Source of the DNA: Bacteroidales bacterium
Lineage (GTDB): Bacteria > Bacteroidota > Bacteroidia > Bacteroidales > Paludibacteraceae
Length of the DNA: 64,000 bases
Assembly: GCA_012837935.1 (NCBI GenBank)
Contig: DUQG01000082.1
Span: 1 to 64,000 of the forward strand
Direction: 5' to 3'
A model generated the notes under the pieces. It ran no database searches, was not told where the DNA came from, and saw only the letters and a program-made list of their open reading frames with translations. Of this stretch, positions 34,497 through 43,689 are shown in pieces; the stretch's first letter is position 1, and every line of letters begins with the position of its first letter. The position numbers and the translations under genes were made by a program.

Positions 34497-35063
34497 TTAT
34501 CTAAAAGCTGCTAAACTGACAGACAGTTTTTTATTCATATAAAACAAGCGGGATTTTACGGTTCCTTCGGGACAATTCGCTATTTCAGCTATCTCTTTTA
34601 TGCTCATCTCATCAAAATAGCGAAGCACAAAAATCTGTTTTAACTCACTATCAAACTTATCTAACTCTTTATTCAAACTCGCTAAAAACAGCTTGCTATC
34701 TACTTTTTGCTCGTTTTCTATCCTTGTTTCTTGTTCGTTTCCATAAGCTTTTTCATGATTCCCATGAATCTGCACATCTCGAAACTCATTTTTCAACATA
34801 TTTCCCGCTACGGTATAAATCCAAGTAGAAAACTTCTTTTCCGTATTAAAGAGATAAGGCTTTTCAATGATTTTGAGAAATAAATCGTGCAACATATCCT
34901 CGGCACGCTCTTTATCGAAATAGAGCATTCGGTAGAAATAATTCAACATCTGCTTTGAATAGCGAATGTACAGTTCATCAAATGCCTGCTTCTCACGCTC
35001 AATGAGTAAGCTCATCAACTCCTCATCACTCAGTTTTTTATAGTTTTTTCCGAAAAAAGCCAT
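34497..35063 (-). CDS. ECF-type RNA polymerase sigma factor
   Basis: The 188-residue protein has region 2 (AFDELYIRYSKQMLNYFYRM, DKERAEDMLHDLFLKIIEKP, FSTWIYTVAGNMLKNE) and region 4 (LKQIFVLRYFDEMSIKEIAE and CPEGTVKSRLFYMNKKL). It is paired with the downstream membrane anti-sigma-like gene. A TACTTTTG minus-strand element is at 35136-35143. It is distinct in sequence from the other ECF factor in this window. Confidence 0.93.
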   Translation of the reverse strand: MAFFGKNYKKLSDEELMSLLIEREKQAFDELYIRYSKQMLNYFYRMLYFDKERAEDMLHDLFLKIIEKPYLFNTEKKFSTWIYTVAGNMLKNEFRDVQIHGNHEKAYGNEQETRIENEQKVDSKLFLASLNKELDKFDSELKQIFVLRYFDEMSIKEIAEIANCPEGTVKSRLFYMNKKLSVSLAAFR

Positions 35064-35135
35064 CCTTATTTTTCAAAAAGCCAATCTGCTTTCCTGTTTC
35101 TTTTTAGAGTTATACACACAAGTTTTTACTGGGTT

Positions 35136-35143
35136 CAAAAGTA
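35136..35143 (-). promoter_or_regulatory. Candidate minus-strand -7 element TACTTTTG
   Basis: The element lies 73-80 bases before the ECF sigma start and is identical to those at 33815-33822 and 62795-62802. Confidence 0.45.
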
Positions 35144-35228
35144 GTGAAAAAAGACAAAACAGTCGGGTTTAGAAAAAGACAATAATTAATTTCCTGTTTC
35201 TTGTTAAAAAAGATTTAGCAAAATATTG

Positions 35229-35236
35229 TATCTTTG
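35229..35236 (+). promoter_or_regulatory. Candidate -7 element TATCTTTG
   Basis: An exact TAnnTTTG match lies 36-43 bases before the GNAT gene start. TTTC and CTTG sequences lie at the -33 distance. Confidence 0.55.
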
Positions 35237-35271
35237 CATTTCAAAAACATTACAAAATAAAACATACAACC

Positions 35272-36387
35272 TTGGTAACAATAAAAGAAGCAAAGACAAA
35301 AAAGGAGATGAAGCAATTCATCATGTTTCCTTTTGAGCTTTACAAAGACGACAAAAACTGGGTTCCACCGCTAATTTTTGATGAATGGAACACATTTAAC
35401 CCAAAGAAAAATCCTTCTTTCGAGTTTTGTGAAGCTGCATTTTTTCTAGCTCTTAAAGAAGGAAATGTGGTAGGAAGAGTTGCTGCCATCATCAATCACA
35501 AAGCCAACAAAATTTGGAATGACAATAGAACTCGTTTCGGCTGGATTGCCTTTATCGACGACGAGGAAGTATCAAAAGCACTTCTTGATGCAGCCGAACA
35601 ATGGGGTAATGCAAAAGGAATGAAAGGAATCCACGGACCACTTGGATTTACCGATTTTGATCCGGAAGGAATGCTGATAGAAGGTTTCGAGAATGAGCCT
35701 GCCATTACAAGTGCCTACAATCATGCATACGCACCAAAACACATGGAAAAGCATGGGTTTAGAAAGTCGGTGGATTGGGTACAACTAAAATTTAACGCTT
35801 CACAACCTATCCCTGAAAAAGTTGGACGTATAAACAAATTAATCAGCGAAAAATACAAGGTGAATACTATTATCCCTAAAAGTAAAAAGGAGATTCGCAA
35901 GTATATTCCCGGATTTTTCAAAGGTCTGAATGCTTCATTCAAGCATCTCTACGGTTTTACAGAGTTAAACCAACGCCAAATTGATTATTATACCAACGCT
36001 TATTTTGGTTTTGCAAGACCGGAATTGCTCTGTTTCTTGACAGACGAAAATGAAGAAGTTGTTGGTTTTGGGATAATTATGCCATCGCTTTCTGCGGCAT
36101 TCAAAAAAGCCAAAGGACGTTTGTTCCCATTTGGATTTATCCATATTCTGAAAGCACTTAAAAAGTACGACAAAATCGACCTCTATTTCAATGGTGTAAT
36201 TCCCGAATGGCAAAACAAAGGAATTCACTCGCTCTACTATGCTGCAATGAATGAAGTTGCCATAGCCCGCGGAGTGAAAACAGCCATTTCAACCGGACAA
36301 CTCGAAACAAATACTAATGCCGTAGGAATTTGGGACAATTACGAAAAAGAACCCTATTTCAGAACACGCTGTTTTATAAAAGATTAA
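35272..36387 (+). CDS. GNAT-family N-acetyltransferase-like protein
   Basis: The 371-residue protein is of the large two-domain GNAT-like type found widely in Bacteroidota. It shows VVGRVAAIINHKAN near 67-80, GWIAFIDDEE, the HGPLGFTDFDPEGMLIEGF segment, and a second domain with VVGFGIIMPS and GVIPEWQNKGIHSLYYAAM. The substrate is unknown. Translation begins with TTG at 35272; no in-frame ATG precedes the conserved N-terminus, and the promoter element fits this start. Confidence 0.85.
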   Translation: MVTIKEAKTKKEMKQFIMFPFELYKDDKNWVPPLIFDEWNTFNPKKNPSFEFCEAAFFLALKEGNVVGRVAAIINHKANKIWNDNRTRFGWIAFIDDEEVSKALLDAAEQWGNAKGMKGIHGPLGFTDFDPEGMLIEGFENEPAITSAYNHAYAPKHMEKHGFRKSVDWVQLKFNASQPIPEKVGRINKLISEKYKVNTIIPKSKKEIRKYIPGFFKGLNASFKHLYGFTELNQRQIDYYTNAYFGFARPELLCFLTDENEEVVGFGIIMPSLSAAFKKAKGRLFPFGFIHILKALKKYDKIDLYFNGVIPEWQNKGIHSLYYAAMNEVAIARGVKTAISTGQLETNTNAVGIWDNYEKEPYFRTRCFIKD

Positions 36388-36404
36388 GTTTTTGTGAACC
36401 CGGC

Positions 36405-36423
36405 GACTGGCTTAGAGCCAGTC
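36405..36423 (+). other. Intergenic hairpin with TAG loop
   Basis: GACTGGCT-TAG-AGCCAGTC is a perfect 8-bp stem with a three-base loop just after the GNAT gene. It lacks a T tract. Confidence 0.6.
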
Positions 36424-36532
36424 ACTGGATTTATATATAGAACAAGATTGATACAACTATCGGTCTTGCTTTTTTTTGCTTTACTTATAATCAAGGTTGG
36501 TTTTTAGAACTCGTCTCGGCTTTATAAAATTT

Positions 36533-36564
36533 CTTGCCTATCTCTTAGCTTTTTATTATCTTTG
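36533..36564 (+). promoter_or_regulatory. Promoter of ffh
   Basis: TATCTTTG at 36557-36564 matches the -7 consensus and CTTG at 36533-36536 is 20 bases upstream. The leader to the ATG is about 100 bases of low-complexity sequence. Confidence 0.6.
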
Positions 36565-36667
36565 CACCTCTAAAAATCACGATGGAATTAGTTAATTATC
36601 AATCGAAAATCGAAACTAAAAATTAACAATCGTACATCGTAAATCTAAAATCATAAATTAATTTAAG

Positions 36668-37990
36668 ATGTTTCAAAGTTTAAGCGAAAGGTTAGAACGG
36701 TCATTTAAGCTATTAAAAGGTGAAGGCAGAATTACGGAAATTAACGTTGCCGAAACACTGAAAGATGTGCGTAGAGCATTGCTGGATGCCGACGTAAACT
36801 TTAAAGTAGCCAAAACATTTACCGATACGGTAAAAGATAAAGCACTCGGACAAAACGTACTCACAGCTCTAAAACCACAGCAGTTGATGGTGAAAATCGT
36901 TCACGACGAGCTTACTCAGCTAATGGGTGGAAGCAGCGTGGACATTAACCTGAAAGGCTCACCGGCAGTAATTTTAATGTCCGGTTTGCAAGGGTCGGGT
37001 AAAACTACTTTTTCCGGTAAACTAGCCAACATGCTAAAAAGCAAACGTGGCAAACGTCCGCTTTTGGTGGCTTGTGACGTGTACAGACCTGCTGCTATCG
37101 AACAGCTAAAAGTGTTGGGCGAACAACTTAGCATACCTGTTTTTGCCGATGAAGAAAATAAAAATCCGGTAAAAATTGCAGAAGCTGCCATTAAACATGC
37201 TCGCCAAATGGGCAATGACGTGGTGATTGTCGATACAGCAGGACGTTTGGCGATTGATGAGCAGATGATGACCGAAATCGCTGCTATCAAGGATGCTATT
37301 CAGCCACAAGAAATTCTGTTCGTGGTAGATGCGATGACCGGACAGGATGCCGTAAATACTGCTAAAGAATTTAACGAGCGTCTGAACTTTGACGGCGTAG
37401 TGCTAACCAAGCTTGATGGTGACACACGTGGTGGTGCGGCACTTTCCATTCGCAGTGTGGTGGATAAACCGATTAAGTTTGTGGGTACCGGTGAGAAAAT
37501 GGATGCACTGGATGTGTTCCACCCGGAACGTATGGCTGACCGTATACTCGGAATGGGTGATATTGTTTCACTTGTGGAAAAAGCACAAGAGCAGTACGAC
37601 GAAGAAGAAGCTCGCCGCATCAGCAAGAAAATTGCCAAGAATCAGTTTGACTTTGACGACTTTATGTCCCAAATTCAGCAAATCAAGAAAATGGGTAATA
37701 TCAAAGACTTGGCATCTATGATACCCGGCATGGGGAAAGCATTGAAAGATGTAGATATTGATGACGATGCTTTCAAAGGAATTGAAGCGATTATCAATTC
37801 GATGACACCTTTCGAGCGTGCCAACCCTTCATCCATCAACGGAAGCCGCAAAAACCGAATTGCGAAAGGTAGCGGAAGTACGGTAGTAGAAGTAAACCGT
37901 TTGTTGAAGCAGTTTGACCAAATGAGCAAAATGATGCGTCAAGCTACGCTAAAACAAGCCATGCCAAGAATGCGAAAAAAAAGAAGATAA
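36668..37990 (+). CDS. ffh: Signal recognition particle GTPase
   Basis: The 440-residue protein is SRP54/Ffh, which binds signal sequences and 4.5S RNA and delivers ribosomes to FtsY. The N domain begins [20 protein letters not shown], the G domain has GLQGSGKTT near 106-114, [16 protein letters not shown] and TKLDGD, and the M domain is Met-rich ([21 protein letters not shown]). The 4.5S RNA gene itself was not recognised in this window. A terminator follows the gene. Confidence 0.97.
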   Translation: MFQSLSERLERSFKLLKGEGRITEINVAETLKDVRRALLDADVNFKVAKTFTDTVKDKALGQNVLTALKPQQLMVKIVHDELTQLMGGSSVDINLKGSPAVILMSGLQGSGKTTFSGKLANMLKSKRGKRPLLVACDVYRPAAIEQLKVLGEQLSIPVFADEENKNPVKIAEAAIKHARQMGNDVVIVDTAGRLAIDEQMMTEIAAIKDAIQPQEILFVVDAMTGQDAVNTAKEFNERLNFDGVVLTKLDGDTRGGAALSIRSVVDKPIKFVGTGEKMDALDVFHPERMADRILGMGDIVSLVEKAQEQYDEEEARRISKKIAKNQFDFDDFMSQIQQIKKMGNIKDLASMIPGMGKALKDVDIDDDAFKGIEAIINSMTPFERANPSSINGSRKNRIAKGSGSTVVEVNRLLKQFDQMSKMMRQATLKQAMPRMRKKRR

Positions 37991-38002
37991 ATTAAAAGAT
38001 AA

Positions 38003-38039
38003 AAAAGCCAATTTGCTAACTAGTAAATTGGCTTTTTTT
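38003..38039 (+). terminator. Terminator of ffh
   Basis: AAAAGCCAATTT and AAATTGGCTTTT form a 12-bp stem with a 10-base loop and a T tract. Confidence 0.9.
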
Positions 38040-38041
38040 AT

Positions 38042-38049
38042 TATATTTG
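38042..38049 (+). promoter_or_regulatory. Candidate -7 element of folD
   Basis: TATATTTG matches TAnnTTTG directly after the ffh terminator, 91 bases before the folD ATG. Confidence 0.55.
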
Positions 38050-38139
38050 TATAGTATTTAAATAATTCGCTATCAACCTTATTCAAGCAAATAAGGGCTA
38101 AACTATAAAACAACTCAATATTTAAACATCTATATTATC

Positions 38140-39021
38140 ATGAAACTAATCGACGGAAAATTAATCTCGCAACAAATCAAAGCAGAAATCGCAGAAGAGG
38201 TAAAAGCGATGGTTGCGGAAGGAAAACGAGCGCCGCACTTGGCAGTAATTATTGTAGGACACGACGGTGGAAGTGAAACTTACGTAGCAAGCAAAGTAAA
38301 ATCCTGCCATGAAGTAGGTTTCCAATCCACTAAGTTAGCTTTTGAAGATACGATTACCGAGGCGGAATTGCTGGCAGAAATTGAAAAACTAAACGCCAAT
38401 CCTGAATTAGACGGATTTATTGTGCAGTTGCCACTTCCAAAACATATTTCAGAGCAAAAAGTAATCGAAGCCATTGACTTCCGCAAAGATGTGGACGGAT
38501 TCCATCCCGTAAATGTAGGTAGATTGTCTATTGGTCTTCCGTGCTATATTTCAGCCACGCCAAACGGCATTATGGAATTACTAAAACGCTACGAAATCCC
38601 AACACAAGGAAAACACTGTGTAGTGATTGGACGCAGTAACATCGTAGGTAAGCCTGTTGCATCGCTGATGATGCAAAAAGCCATTCCCGGCGATGCGACA
38701 GTAACCGTTTGCCACAGTCGCACAAAAAACCTAAAAGAAATTACCCTGCAAGCTGATATTATTATTGCAGCCTTAGGTAGTCCGGAATTCTTAACCGCCA
38801 ATATGGTTAAAGAAGGTGCAGTTATTATTGACGTAGGAACTACTCGTGTGCCAAGCACCGAAACAAAAAGCGGTTTCCGCTTAAAAGGCGATGTGAAATT
38901 CGATGAAGTAGCTCCGAAATGTTCCTATATCACACCCGTTCCCGGCGGTGTAGGACCGATGACCATTGTTTCCTTGCTTAAAAATACGCTTTTAGCAGCG
39001 AAAGGCGAGATATACGGTTGA
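38140..39021 (+). CDS. folD: Methylenetetrahydrofolate dehydrogenase / cyclohydrolase
   Basis: The 293-residue bifunctional enzyme interconverts 5,10-methylene-, methenyl- and 10-formyl-tetrahydrofolate. It shows the [12 protein letters not shown] segment with the catalytic Lys near residue 54, QLPLPKHI near 95-102, and the NADP site [13 protein letters not shown] near 163-175, followed by [10 protein letters not shown]. Length is normal. It stands alone on the + strand with its own promoter-like element and a terminator. Confidence 0.97.
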   Translation: MKLIDGKLISQQIKAEIAEEVKAMVAEGKRAPHLAVIIVGHDGGSETYVASKVKSCHEVGFQSTKLAFEDTITEAELLAEIEKLNANPELDGFIVQLPLPKHISEQKVIEAIDFRKDVDGFHPVNVGRLSIGLPCYISATPNGIMELLKRYEIPTQGKHCVVIGRSNIVGKPVASLMMQKAIPGDATVTVCHSRTKNLKEITLQADIIIAALGSPEFLTANMVKEGAVIIDVGTTRVPSTETKSGFRLKGDVKFDEVAPKCSYITPVPGGVGPMTIVSLLKNTLLAAKGEIYG

Positions 39022-39050
39022 TTTTCAAAATGAAAATGTAAAAAAACAAT

Positions 39051-39087
39051 AAACCCTGCCAAATTTTAGGTTTGGCAGGGTTTTCTA
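39051..39087. terminator. Bidirectional terminator between folD and creD
   Basis: AAACCCTGCCAAA and TTTGGCAGGGTTT form a perfect 13-bp stem with a seven-base loop. An A-rich left flank and T-rich right flank suit both convergent genes. Confidence 0.9.
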
Positions 39088-39091
39088 TTCT

Positions 39092-40591
39092 TTATTCATC
39101 GGCAATCTGTTTCCCAAACTTTATTTTATTCGATACAAACATAATCACTCCCAAAATTACAAACAGGAATATGCTTCCAAAAAGCAAGGCGAAATCTTCG
39201 ACTTGTAAAATAATATAAAGGAAAGCATAAAGTATAAGCATAATACCTGCGAGAATAAAAGTGGCAAGTTTTTGTTTTATCAGTGAATAAAAATAAATCG
39301 TTATCATTGAGATAGTTGCAATACTTGCCACCAAATATGCCCAACCAAAACCAATCTGTTCCGAAAGGGAAAGTAACAAACTGTAAAACAGTATCAACGC
39401 AATACCTACCAACACATATTGGAAAAACTGTATCGGTTTTTTAGTGAAAATTTCCACAAAAAAGAAAACAATAAATGTTAGCGCAATAAACATTAGAGCG
39501 TATTTTGCTGAACGCATATTTTGTTGATAGTGGTCAACGGTTTCGATAAGATTTACTCCAAAAGAATTGTTGCCCAAATCAGCGATATTGTTATCCGACC
39601 ACGTTTTGGGAATTTCGCGATTAAAACTTAAAATATTCCAAACGGCGTTAAACTGACCTTTTTCAACAGTCGATTCCGGCGAAAAACTGCCGATAAACGA
39701 AGGCGACTGCCATTGTCCACTAACCGTAACAGCGGTATGTTGTCCGATTGGAATAAAATTAATAGCGCTACTGCCGTTTAATTTCATTGTGCAATCGAAA
39801 TTAAGCGATTGAGGCAAACTATCAGTCGATAAAACATCTTTTAAATTGACAATCAAAGATTTACCTGAAATATTTTCGTTGCTTACATACGATTTTCTCG
39901 AACCATATTTAGTTACATCTTCTGCAATAACATCTTCGGAAACCGAAAAAAATTTCACCTCTCCAACGGTTGTTTCGAGCATTTTGTTGCCTATTTTAAA
40001 ATCAGGATTTTCCGATACTCCTCTCAAATCGGTTACACCAATAGCAATTTGGGCTTTATCGAAATGAAGTTCGCTATTTTCTATTTTCAGATTACCCAAT
40101 TCTGAAAAATTGCCTTCAAAATGAATGTCGCTTTTGTAAAGAATGGCTTTGTAAATGCCGTAATGGCGTTCTACCGGGGTTAGCGAAGTATTTATTTTCA
40201 ATTCTTTTGGCGTAATATAAAGCGTATGTTCTTCGTAGTAGGGCTTTTGATCCTTATCAAGTTTGGTAGTTGTGTACGGGACAAGCAATAGCGGCGCACA
40301 CAGCGTTTGCGAGCGACTCCATTTGTCGTTGATTTTCTCAACGGTTTCACGGCTACGTTCCTGTCGTTCTTCAATCAGATTCTGAATCATTGAGCCCGGA
40401 ATAAGCAAAATCAGAATCAGAAAAGCAATCATAATTCCCTTAAATGTAAGTGATTGGGTGAATTTTCTTGTGGGTGTTTCCATATCAATTTTATTTTTAA
40501 AATAATGAACATAAAGCAATCGTGCAAGAAAAAAGAGTCCCACGCCAATTGCAGATACAACAATAAGAAATATTAAAACGAACATTACCAC
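39092..40591 (-). CDS. creD: CreD-family inner-membrane protein
   Basis: The 499-residue protein belongs to the CreD family of envelope-integrity proteins. It has a membrane helix (FKGIMIAFLILILLIPGSMI), the conserved LIEERQERSRETVEKINDKW segment, a large periplasmic domain and about six C-terminal membrane helices. The frame starts with GTG at 40591 and adds an extra hydrophobic helix before METPTRKFTQSL. Family members usually begin at about that Met (ATG at 40483), so the extension may be real or a mis-start. Substrate and exact function are unknown. Confidence 0.85.
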   Translation of the reverse strand: MVMFVLIFLIVVSAIGVGLFFLARLLYVHYFKNKIDMETPTRKFTQSLTFKGIMIAFLILILLIPGSMIQNLIEERQERSRETVEKINDKWSRSQTLCAPLLLVPYTTTKLDKDQKPYYEEHTLYITPKELKINTSLTPVERHYGIYKAILYKSDIHFEGNFSELGNLKIENSELHFDKAQIAIGVTDLRGVSENPDFKIGNKMLETTVGEVKFFSVSEDVIAEDVTKYGSRKSYVSNENISGKSLIVNLKDVLSTDSLPQSLNFDCTMKLNGSSAINFIPIGQHTAVTVSGQWQSPSFIGSFSPESTVEKGQFNAVWNILSFNREIPKTWSDNNIADLGNNSFGVNLIETVDHYQQNMRSAKYALMFIALTFIVFFFVEIFTKKPIQFFQYVLVGIALILFYSLLLSLSEQIGFGWAYLVASIATISMITIYFYSLIKQKLATFILAGIMLILYAFLYIILQVEDFALLFGSIFLFVILGVIMFVSNKIKFGKQIADE

Positions 40592-40681
40592 TTTTTATTT
40601 ATGTTGTTATCTTTTTTTAATAAAATTTTGCCTTCACTTACAGCTTCTCCGTTTCTTGGTTGTAGAGCCGATTAGCAAACA

Positions 40682-41884
40682 CTATATTCTTATCTTCTTT
40701 GTTTTGGTAGGTTCTGTTGCATCCATCTCATAGTATTCAATTAAAATATTACCGGACACAAATATCATACTTAAATCACATGATTCACCCGAGTTTATAG
40801 ATGTAAAGGTTTGAGACTTTGTCGCTTTATCAAACTTCGAAATTGACCAGTTTTTTGGGGTAGCTATATCATAGAACCATCCACCCGAACTTAAATCTGT
40901 AATTACTATTTTTACTTTTGTGCCTTTAGCTAAATTAGCTGCTAAACTATAATGTTCATTTTCATAAGGATTGTACTCAGCCGCTGTATAATTCGTTTTT
41001 GATAAATCCAAAATATTTTGACCATAAAGACCTTTTTCAGGATATTCAATTAATGACTCGGTAATTTCAAACTTGGTGCTATCAATAAATTGCTGTATGT
41101 ATTTTTCAAAGTTCGGAATATTGGCTTCAATTCCAATATCGGAATAGCGTTGTTCCAAATTTTTTCGTATGGAAGTTGTGTTCAAATATAACGCATGATT
41201 AATCAATTGTGAACCCAAACTACTGTCGCTTAAAACGCCATCCTCTCTCAAATCTGTACTTATATTTGATAGAAGTTCCGTCAATTCGCTCTCTGTTCTT
41301 AATCCTTGCAATATTAACGATGAAGCCAATAGAATGCCATTATCATCACCTTCTTTTGTAATATCCAGCAATTCTGAGGATTGATTGCTTGATAAGGCAA
41401 AGCCAAATATATTAAGCACTTCACTTTGCGCTTGTCTTTTTGCTTCTGAAAATTCGGCACCTTGACTAATCAGATATTCAACTCTTGCTTTTTCCAGATG
41501 CGAAAGCGTATTGACATTGATGGTTGATTTGTCTGAAATATCCGATATGGCGTATAAAGTAATCTGTGATAAAGACTTTTTACCGGAAATCTCATTATAA
41601 TAAAATCCATCAGCTCTCAAACTAACATAATTGGATACAAGCTCAATGTTTTGTATTTCAAAACTACCTCGATTATTGGTAATTTGTGTGTTGTAAGATT
41701 TTCCCGTTTGAGATAAAACCGTATCAAGTTCACGTATCTCAATACTTGTCCCATTTATAAAAGGTCCTTTTTGCACAGAACCTGTTATAGAACCTTTTTT
41801 AATTATTATAGGTTCAACAATCTCATTCGTGCAGCCATGCAAAGCTAGCATCAAAATAATAATTGGAATTAATTGCTTTTTCAT
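40682..41884 (-). CDS. Large lipoprotein of unknown function
   Basis: The 400-residue protein has a lipoprotein signal (MKKQLIPIIILMLALHGC). Residues about 30-110 look like a carboxypeptidase-regulatory-type beta-sandwich (GSITGSVQKGPFINGTSIEI), the middle is helical (STINVNTLSHLEKARVEYLI) and the C-terminal third is again beta-rich. I do not recognise the family firmly. It is probably expressed from the promoter at 41953-41960, which shares about 38 bases with the promoter of the neighbouring M28 gene. Confidence 0.75.
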   Translation of the reverse strand: MKKQLIPIIILMLALHGCTNEIVEPIIIKKGSITGSVQKGPFINGTSIEIRELDTVLSQTGKSYNTQITNNRGSFEIQNIELVSNYVSLRADGFYYNEISGKKSLSQITLYAISDISDKSTINVNTLSHLEKARVEYLISQGAEFSEAKRQAQSEVLNIFGFALSSNQSSELLDITKEGDDNGILLASSLILQGLRTESELTELLSNISTDLREDGVLSDSSLGSQLINHALYLNTTSIRKNLEQRYSDIGIEANIPNFEKYIQQFIDSTKFEITESLIEYPEKGLYGQNILDLSKTNYTAAEYNPYENEHYSLAANLAKGTKVKIVITDLSSGGWFYDIATPKNWSISKFDKATKSQTFTSINSGESCDLSMIFVSGNILIEYYEMDATEPTKTKKIRI

Positions 41885-41932
41885 TGTATTGTTATTTAAA
41901 TTTCAAATTAACACTGTGCTGTCATAGGATTT

Positions 41933-41970
41933 GCCAACGTATAATTTACGAACAAATATAAAAACATTCC
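41933..41970 (-). promoter_or_regulatory. Promoter module shared with the M28 gene, copy 1
   Basis: The minus strand reads GGAATG, TATATTTG (41953-41960) and GTAAATTATACGTTGGC. This is nearly the same as 43630-43668. The -7 element is 69-76 bases from the lipoprotein start. Confidence 0.65.
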
Positions 41971-42068
41971 TTTTAGCACACTACTTTCGAATTTTGGACT
42001 ATTAATTTCAATAAATCCGAAATTTAGGCTAAGAGAGTTTTGTTTTAACTGTTTTCCGTAGTTCCCCT

Positions 42069-43559
42069 TTATTCTTTTGAGCGAACAATAACATCAGGTC
42101 GTTCGTGGTGATTTGCCACTTTCCATGCTGTTCGGTACATCCACTCGGTCATGCGGTACAATTTGTTGAAATCAATGTGGTCAACATCATCTAACGGTGT
42201 ATGGTAAAGCGGATGAAGCAAAGTTGTGAAAAACAGCACAGGAACTCCACGACTTGCATATGGTGCGTGGTCAGAGCGATAATAGAAGTATTCCGGATGG
42301 TCGGCTTTGTCCCACTTTTGATCAAGTTTGAATTTAGGTCCCTCTTGATTGGCAGCCAATACCGCCTCAACCAAATAGTTTGACGTTCTATGAGCATCAG
42401 AACAACCTAAAACAGCGGCAGAATCCGGATGATTGTTTGCAATCAGGTCACCATTTAGAACCGCCACCATGCTTTCAAAAGGAACAGTCGGATGTGCAGC
42501 AAACCAGCGCGCACCAAGCATACTCATCTCTTCGGCACCGTGTATTATAAAAAGGATTGAGCGTTTGGACGGTTTTTCCTTAAAAGCCCTTGCCATTGCT
42601 AAAAGTGCGACACAAACACTTCCGTTGTCGTCTGCCCCATTGCAAATTGAGTCGTTCCCAATGGGTGCTTGAATGCCCAAATAGTCGTGATGACCACTTA
42701 GTACGACATATTCGTTTTTTAATTGAGGGTCAGTACCTTCAATTTTTCCAACGAGATTAACCGAGGGAAATAGATATTGCTCAACACGGATATCGGCAAT
42801 TAAATTTCCTTTAACCTGTTGCATCGCTTCTCGTTCCGATGAGTGAACCCATAAGATTGGCATTCCGCCTTCTGACACTTGATCTCGTGGTCCTGTCAGA
42901 CTGGTAGAGCCACTGCGTCTGGTATAGGCAACTTTATTCCAATTCGACTCAAAATAGTCATCGGCTACCATAATAACGGCAACAACACCTTTTTCGCGGA
43001 AAATATCGTAATATGGCTGTAATACCTCACCCGAATAGCGTAGGAAAAAGAGTTGACGTCCTAGGTCGGAACCATCAAAATGGGCTTCCATGATTACTGC
43101 TTTTCCTTTCAAATCCATATTCTTAACCTCTTCCGGTGTAGCTTTTCCAACATACACAGTTGGAGCATCTAAATTGACATGGGTTTGACCAAGAATAATT
43201 ACCTCCGACCACAATTTAAACGATCGTCCGTCAATGGCAATACGGGTTGTTGGCATCACAACTTTGCGAGAAAGATTAAAAAATTGAGTAAATGTTCCAT
43301 CTTCGCCTGCGGCTTGCATTCCTGTTTCGCGCATACGATCTGTTAACCAAGCGGCTGCGCGCAATTCATCAATTGTGCCCGCTTTACGTCCAAGAAAATG
43401 GTCGTCGCACAGAGCGATGAGATCTCGCTTCAAATCTTCCATCTGAATAGCACTAAGCGCGGGTGCACCAGAGTCATTATTGTTTTGTGCAAAAAGCGTA
43501 ACATGGTGGCTGATAATCAAAAAACCGATAATCGTGTAAGTGAAAATTTTTTGTCTCAT
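42069..43559 (-). CDS. M28-family zinc aminopeptidase, secreted
   Basis: The 496-residue protein has a signal peptide (ending TLFAQ), an apical PA-type insert (about 120-260) and the M28 catalytic core: VVLSGHHDYLG supplies a zinc His, CNGADDNGS the bridging Asp, and HGAEEMSMLGARW the catalytic and ligand Glu. A later SDHAPY fits the final His ligand. Such enzymes trim N-terminal residues from peptides outside the cell. A second M28 gene lies at 47812. Both share the N-terminal GRKAGT motif. Confidence 0.9.
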   Translation of the reverse strand: MRQKIFTYTIIGFLIISHHVTLFAQNNNDSGAPALSAIQMEDLKRDLIALCDDHFLGRKAGTIDELRAAAWLTDRMRETGMQAAGEDGTFTQFFNLSRKVVMPTTRIAIDGRSFKLWSEVIILGQTHVNLDAPTVYVGKATPEEVKNMDLKGKAVIMEAHFDGSDLGRQLFFLRYSGEVLQPYYDIFREKGVVAVIMVADDYFESNWNKVAYTRRSGSTSLTGPRDQVSEGGMPILWVHSSEREAMQQVKGNLIADIRVEQYLFPSVNLVGKIEGTDPQLKNEYVVLSGHHDYLGIQAPIGNDSICNGADDNGSVCVALLAMARAFKEKPSKRSILFIIHGAEEMSMLGARWFAAHPTVPFESMVAVLNGDLIANNHPDSAAVLGCSDAHRTSNYLVEAVLAANQEGPKFKLDQKWDKADHPEYFYYRSDHAPYASRGVPVLFFTTLLHPLYHTPLDDVDHIDFNKLYRMTEWMYRTAWKVANHHERPDVIVRSKE

Positions 43560-43629
43560 TGTTTTATTGATTTAAGTTAATTGTCATTTATTATAATGAT
43601 ACTGTCTGCAATATGGTTGCATTGCTTGT

Positions 43630-43668
43630 GCCTAACATATAGTTTACGAAACAAATATACAACATTCC
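43630..43668 (-). promoter_or_regulatory. Promoter module shared with the lipoprotein gene, copy 2
   Basis: The minus strand reads GGAATGTTG, TATATTTG (43652-43659) and TTTCGTAAACTATATG. It is the counterpart of 41933-41970 and lies about 93-100 bases before the M28 start. Confidence 0.65.
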
Positions 43669-43689
43669 TAAAACTTCAAAAAATAGAGT

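Noticed and set aside
41933-43640. Integron attC sites, because GCCTAAC (43630) resembles an attC core
   Set aside because: No matching GTTRRRY partner in the right orientation and no integrase; the promoter reading explains the sequence better.
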